Below, piece by piece: positions 6,121 to 7,647 of a DNA stretch of 7,647 nucleotides. The DNA is from JBNKFQ01 sp050289385 (GTDB taxonomy: Bacteria; Pseudomonadota; Gammaproteobacteria; Pseudomonadales; Porticoccaceae), in contig JBNKFQ010000171.1 in the NCBI GenBank assembly GCA_050289385.1, forward strand, positions 1-7,647. The letters run 5' to 3'. Under the pieces are notes generated by a model, which ran no database searches, was not told the origin of the DNA, and worked only from the letters and a program-made list of their open reading frames with translations. The position numbers and the translations under genes were made by a program. How positions within the stretch are numbered: the first letter of the stretch is position 1; each line of letters opens with the position of its first letter.

Positions 6121-6939
6121 GTGGAATGGAGCGCGGAAGACAGTGCAGCTTTGGATGCTGCAGTATTCGAACAGGGATTTTGCCATCGTTTGGAAAAGTC
6201 CGGGAGTAAGTCCCACTTTGCACAACAGGTGCAGGATGCGGTGGTTCGACTGGGGTTCACCGATTTTTGTTTTCTGCGCATGGAGGGCGTTGGTGATATG
6301 GCTGGCCGGTTAATGAGTTTGCCAACGTCCATGCTGCAAACCTATCACGACAATATTTACTACGAGCAGGATTACGCATGGCAATGCCTGCAGTGCAGGG
6401 ATGAACCCATGTATTGTTCTCCCATTTACCGGTGGGCAATGGAGGCTCCATTCGAGACGGCCGATATTAACCGGAACCGCGCGATCTATCAGTTGTTCAA
6501 GGGGTACGGTTACCACGACGGTTATTGCATTCCCCTGTCATCTGTTGCAGGGGATAAAAAGCGCGCTGTGTTTTCGATCTTTGCCCGGGATATGCCGGTT
6601 ATTCGTTTTCAGGACAGGGTAGAGGAAAACGAAGCGACTTTGCGTCTGTTGGGGCGGGGCATAGATTTTGTGACAGCCACGCGGTTCCCTGAATATTTCA
6701 AGGGCAATCGGGCCAGCCGGTCGGTGCCAATGACAGAGGCGTCGCTGCAGGTGTTGTCAGTGATGACCAACAAGGATCTGACCATCAGGCAGACCGCAGA
6801 GGAGCTTAGTGTAAGTCTGGATACGGTGGCGAGACATCTTATCGCGATCAAGCGTGAGTTTGGTGTGCGCACGCTGGAGCGGGCGGTGAGCCTGGCCATG
6901 CAAAAAGGGCTTATTAAAATTACGAGAATGGGGCGCTAG
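6121..6939 (+). CDS. LuxR-family regulator with autoinducer-binding-like domain (LuxR solo)
   Basis: This 272-residue protein starts at GTG 6121, six bases after a perfect AGGAGG (6109-6114). Residues about 30-175 match the autoinducer-binding fold: YHDNIYYEQDYAW (75-87), PIYRW (101-105), GYGYHDGYCIPL (128-139), AVFSIFARD (149-157). D84 and W105 line up with conserved acyl-homoserine-lactone (AHL) contacts, but the position of the usual first Trp appears to be Met71, and the Asp is not followed by Pro. Three cysteines cluster as C89-x-x-C92 and C99. Residues 208-265 are a LuxR/GerE helix-turn-helix (TIRQTAEELSVSLDTVARHL). No luxI-type synthase is in the window, so this is a solo as far as can be seen, and its ligand is unknown. 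The TAG stop overlaps the end of the palindromic element that follows. The next gene repeats its DNA-binding domain. Confidence 0.88.
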   Translation: MEWSAEDSAALDAAVFEQGFCHRLEKSGSKSHFAQQVQDAVVRLGFTDFCFLRMEGVGDMAGRLMSLPTSMLQTYHDNIYYEQDYAWQCLQCRDEPMYCSPIYRWAMEAPFETADINRNRAIYQLFKGYGYHDGYCIPLSSVAGDKKRAVFSIFARDMPVIRFQDRVEENEATLRLLGRGIDFVTATRFPEYFKGNRASRSVPMTEASLQVLSVMTNKDLTIRQTAEELSVSLDTVARHLIAIKREFGVRTLERAVSLAMQKGLIKITRMGR

Positions 6940-6970
6940 TACTCCTTCAAGGTGCTAATGACGGGTTCAG
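6935..6970. repeat. Left 36-bp terminal inverted repeat
   Basis: Starts GCTAGTACTCC and ends GACGGGTTCAG. It is exactly complementary to 7173-7208 over all 36 bases; the match ends abruptly on both sides. It includes the luxR TAG stop (6937-6939). Confidence 0.97.
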
Positions 6971-7204
6971 CGATCCCGAGGTGTTCGGCAGCAAGGCGCA
7001 GTGCGCAGGCACTGGCCGTAGCCCTTGGCAAGCACTGCAACGCCGCTGCCGGGCGCCTCGGGATCGCCCTGTGGGTTGACTTGTCAGCGCCCATGGACGT
7101 CGTTGCGCCTCTTGGCAAGGGCTACGGCCATTACCGGCGAGGCGTGCCTCGCCATGAACGCTAACAAGTCAACTGAACCCGTCATTAGCACCTTGAAGGA
7201 GTAC
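6939..7204. mobile_element. MITE-like palindromic element, possibly IS630-type
   Basis: Perfect terminal inverted repeats enclose about 200 bp with no credible gene. If the ends are GTACTCC and GGAGTAC, the element is flanked by TA on each side (6937-6938 and 7205-7206), and removing it with one TA restores GCTAGC, containing CTAG. IS630-type transposases duplicate TA and are reported to favour CTAG. A 4-bp CTAG duplication around TACTCC...GGAGTA is equally compatible. Inside are two secondary palindromes: arm I pairs 6970-6992 with 7045-7067; arm II pairs 7075-7089 with 7159-7173 (14 of 15). Together with the terminal repeats these would fold as a three-way junction. The element is non-autonomous; no transposase is in the window. 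Alternatives are another structured repeat family or an RNA element. Open frames across it are by-products of symmetry. Confidence 0.7.
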
Positions 7205-7208
7205 TAGC
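7173..7208. repeat. Right 36-bp terminal inverted repeat
   Basis: Starts CTGAACCCGTC and ends GGAGTACTAGC, the exact reverse complement of 6935-6970. Confidence 0.97.
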
Positions 7209-7243
7209 ATCATTCGAAGAACGGCCGGGCCCTGGTAAATAAT

Positions 7244-7271
7244 TTGCAAATCGCGAGAAAACTCTTATTGT
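7244..7271 (+). promoter_or_regulatory. Candidate promoter for the HTH-only gene
   Basis: TTGCAA (7244-7249) and TATTGT (7266-7271) are spaced 16 bp, each matching four of six sigma-70 consensus bases. It lies just outside the palindromic element and would give a leader of about 80 bases, so the small gene could have its own promoter rather than depend on luxR transcription. Confidence 0.3.
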
Positions 7272-7360
7272 GCCAACCGTATTTTGGCGCTACCGTTTTG
7301 CGTGGGCTGGAAAGAGTTCACAGACCCATTAAAAATGGAACATGTTATAGGGAGAATTTC

Positions 7361-7647
7361 ATGTCTGATAATGATAATAAAGAGTTCGATGTTCTGGCTG
7401 ATATTTGCAACCGCGGTACACAACACACCTGGTCCGGTAACAGGGGCGATATTTCCTCATCGTTTCAGATGTTGTCGGTAATGGCAAATCAGGATCTGAG
7501 CCTGGAAGAAACGGCGATTCATTTTGGCGTAAGCGTCGATGAGGTTGTCGAACACATGAATGCGGTCAAGCGCAAGCTGGGTGTGCAAACGCTTGAGCGG
7601 GCGGTATATCTGGCGATCAAGCATGGTTACATGAGTACGCCGGGTTA
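7361..7647 (+). CDS. Small HTH-only LuxR/GerE-type protein, paralogue of the upstream regulator's C-terminus
   Basis: ATG 7361 is preceded by AGGGAG (7349-7354) at six bases, a good ribosome site. The frame stays open for 95 residues and the window ends after the first two bases (TA) of the next codon. That codon may be TAA or TAG, which would make the protein complete at 95 residues, or a tyrosine. Residues about 1-33 are polar and unrecognised. Residues about 34-90 are a LuxR-type helix-turn-helix that matches the upstream regulator closely (FQMLSVMANQDL, then TLERAVYLAIKHG near the end). No ligand-binding domain exists in front of it. It could be a stand-alone DNA-binding protein, a competitor for the same sites, or an inhibitor forming mixed dimers. 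Whether it is expressed is unknown. Confidence 0.75.
   Translation, partial: MSDNDNKEFDVLADICNRGTQHTWSGNRGDISSSFQMLSVMANQDLSLEETAIHFGVSVDEVVEHMNAVKRKLGVQTLERAVYLAIKHGYMSTPG

Noticed and set aside
5859..6332. 157-codon minus-strand frame opposite the start of the LuxR-type gene
   Set aside because: It overlaps a well-supported gene, has no ribosome site and shows no recognisable domain.
6936..7207. Short open frames across the palindromic element, two of which end in the same nine residues from opposite strands
   Set aside because: The identical tail (PVISTLKEY) is simply the terminal inverted repeat translated from either end; no ribosome sites or protein-like features.

Overview
The window looks like chromosomal DNA of a free-living gammaproteobacterium. 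The tRNA-Ser(GGA) is close to the E. coli gene as I remember it, a YbjN-family protein and a YdjA-type nitroreductase are present, and base composition is moderate. A marine Cellvibrionales-like genus would fit, but that is a guess. Family assignments come from reading motifs in the translations; no database search was possible.

Layout. (1) 1-855, minus strand: the N-terminal 285 residues of a membrane-anchored class III adenylate cyclase that runs off the left edge, divergent from (2) 949-1530, plus strand: a YdjA-like FMN nitroreductase. (3) 1611-2022: a decayed glycosyltransferase remnant with an in-frame stop, a large internal deletion, a frameshift and no C-terminus. It is followed by (4) 2066-2180, a non-coding run of tight hairpins, and (5) 2182-2319: tRNA-Ser(GGA) on the minus strand with its terminator, which lies in an unusually long palindrome that includes the tRNA 3' end. 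(6) 2448-5138, minus strand: an arsenate-resistance operon, arsR - gapdh - arsJ, read from an AT-rich operator region at about 5207-5270 with three tandem 16-bp repeats. (7) 5396-5854, plus strand: a ybjN-family gene. (8) 6121-6939, plus strand: a LuxR-type regulator with an autoinducer-binding-like domain and no luxI in view. (9) 6935-7208: a 274-bp palindromic element with perfect 36-bp terminal inverted repeats, sitting exactly on the luxR stop codon. (10) 7361 to the right edge, plus strand: a small protein that is little more than a second copy of the LuxR DNA-binding domain.

How the parts work together. In the ars operon, ArsR is the arsenic-responsive repressor. The GAPDH would use arsenate in place of phosphate to make unstable 1-arseno-3-phosphoglycerate, and ArsJ would export it; this pathway is described in the literature. 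At the right end, a LuxR solo and an HTH-only paralogue sit head to tail, separated by a MITE-like element whose arms can fold into a three-way junction with mutually complementary loops. The regulator/element/paralogue arrangement is the least ordinary part of the window.
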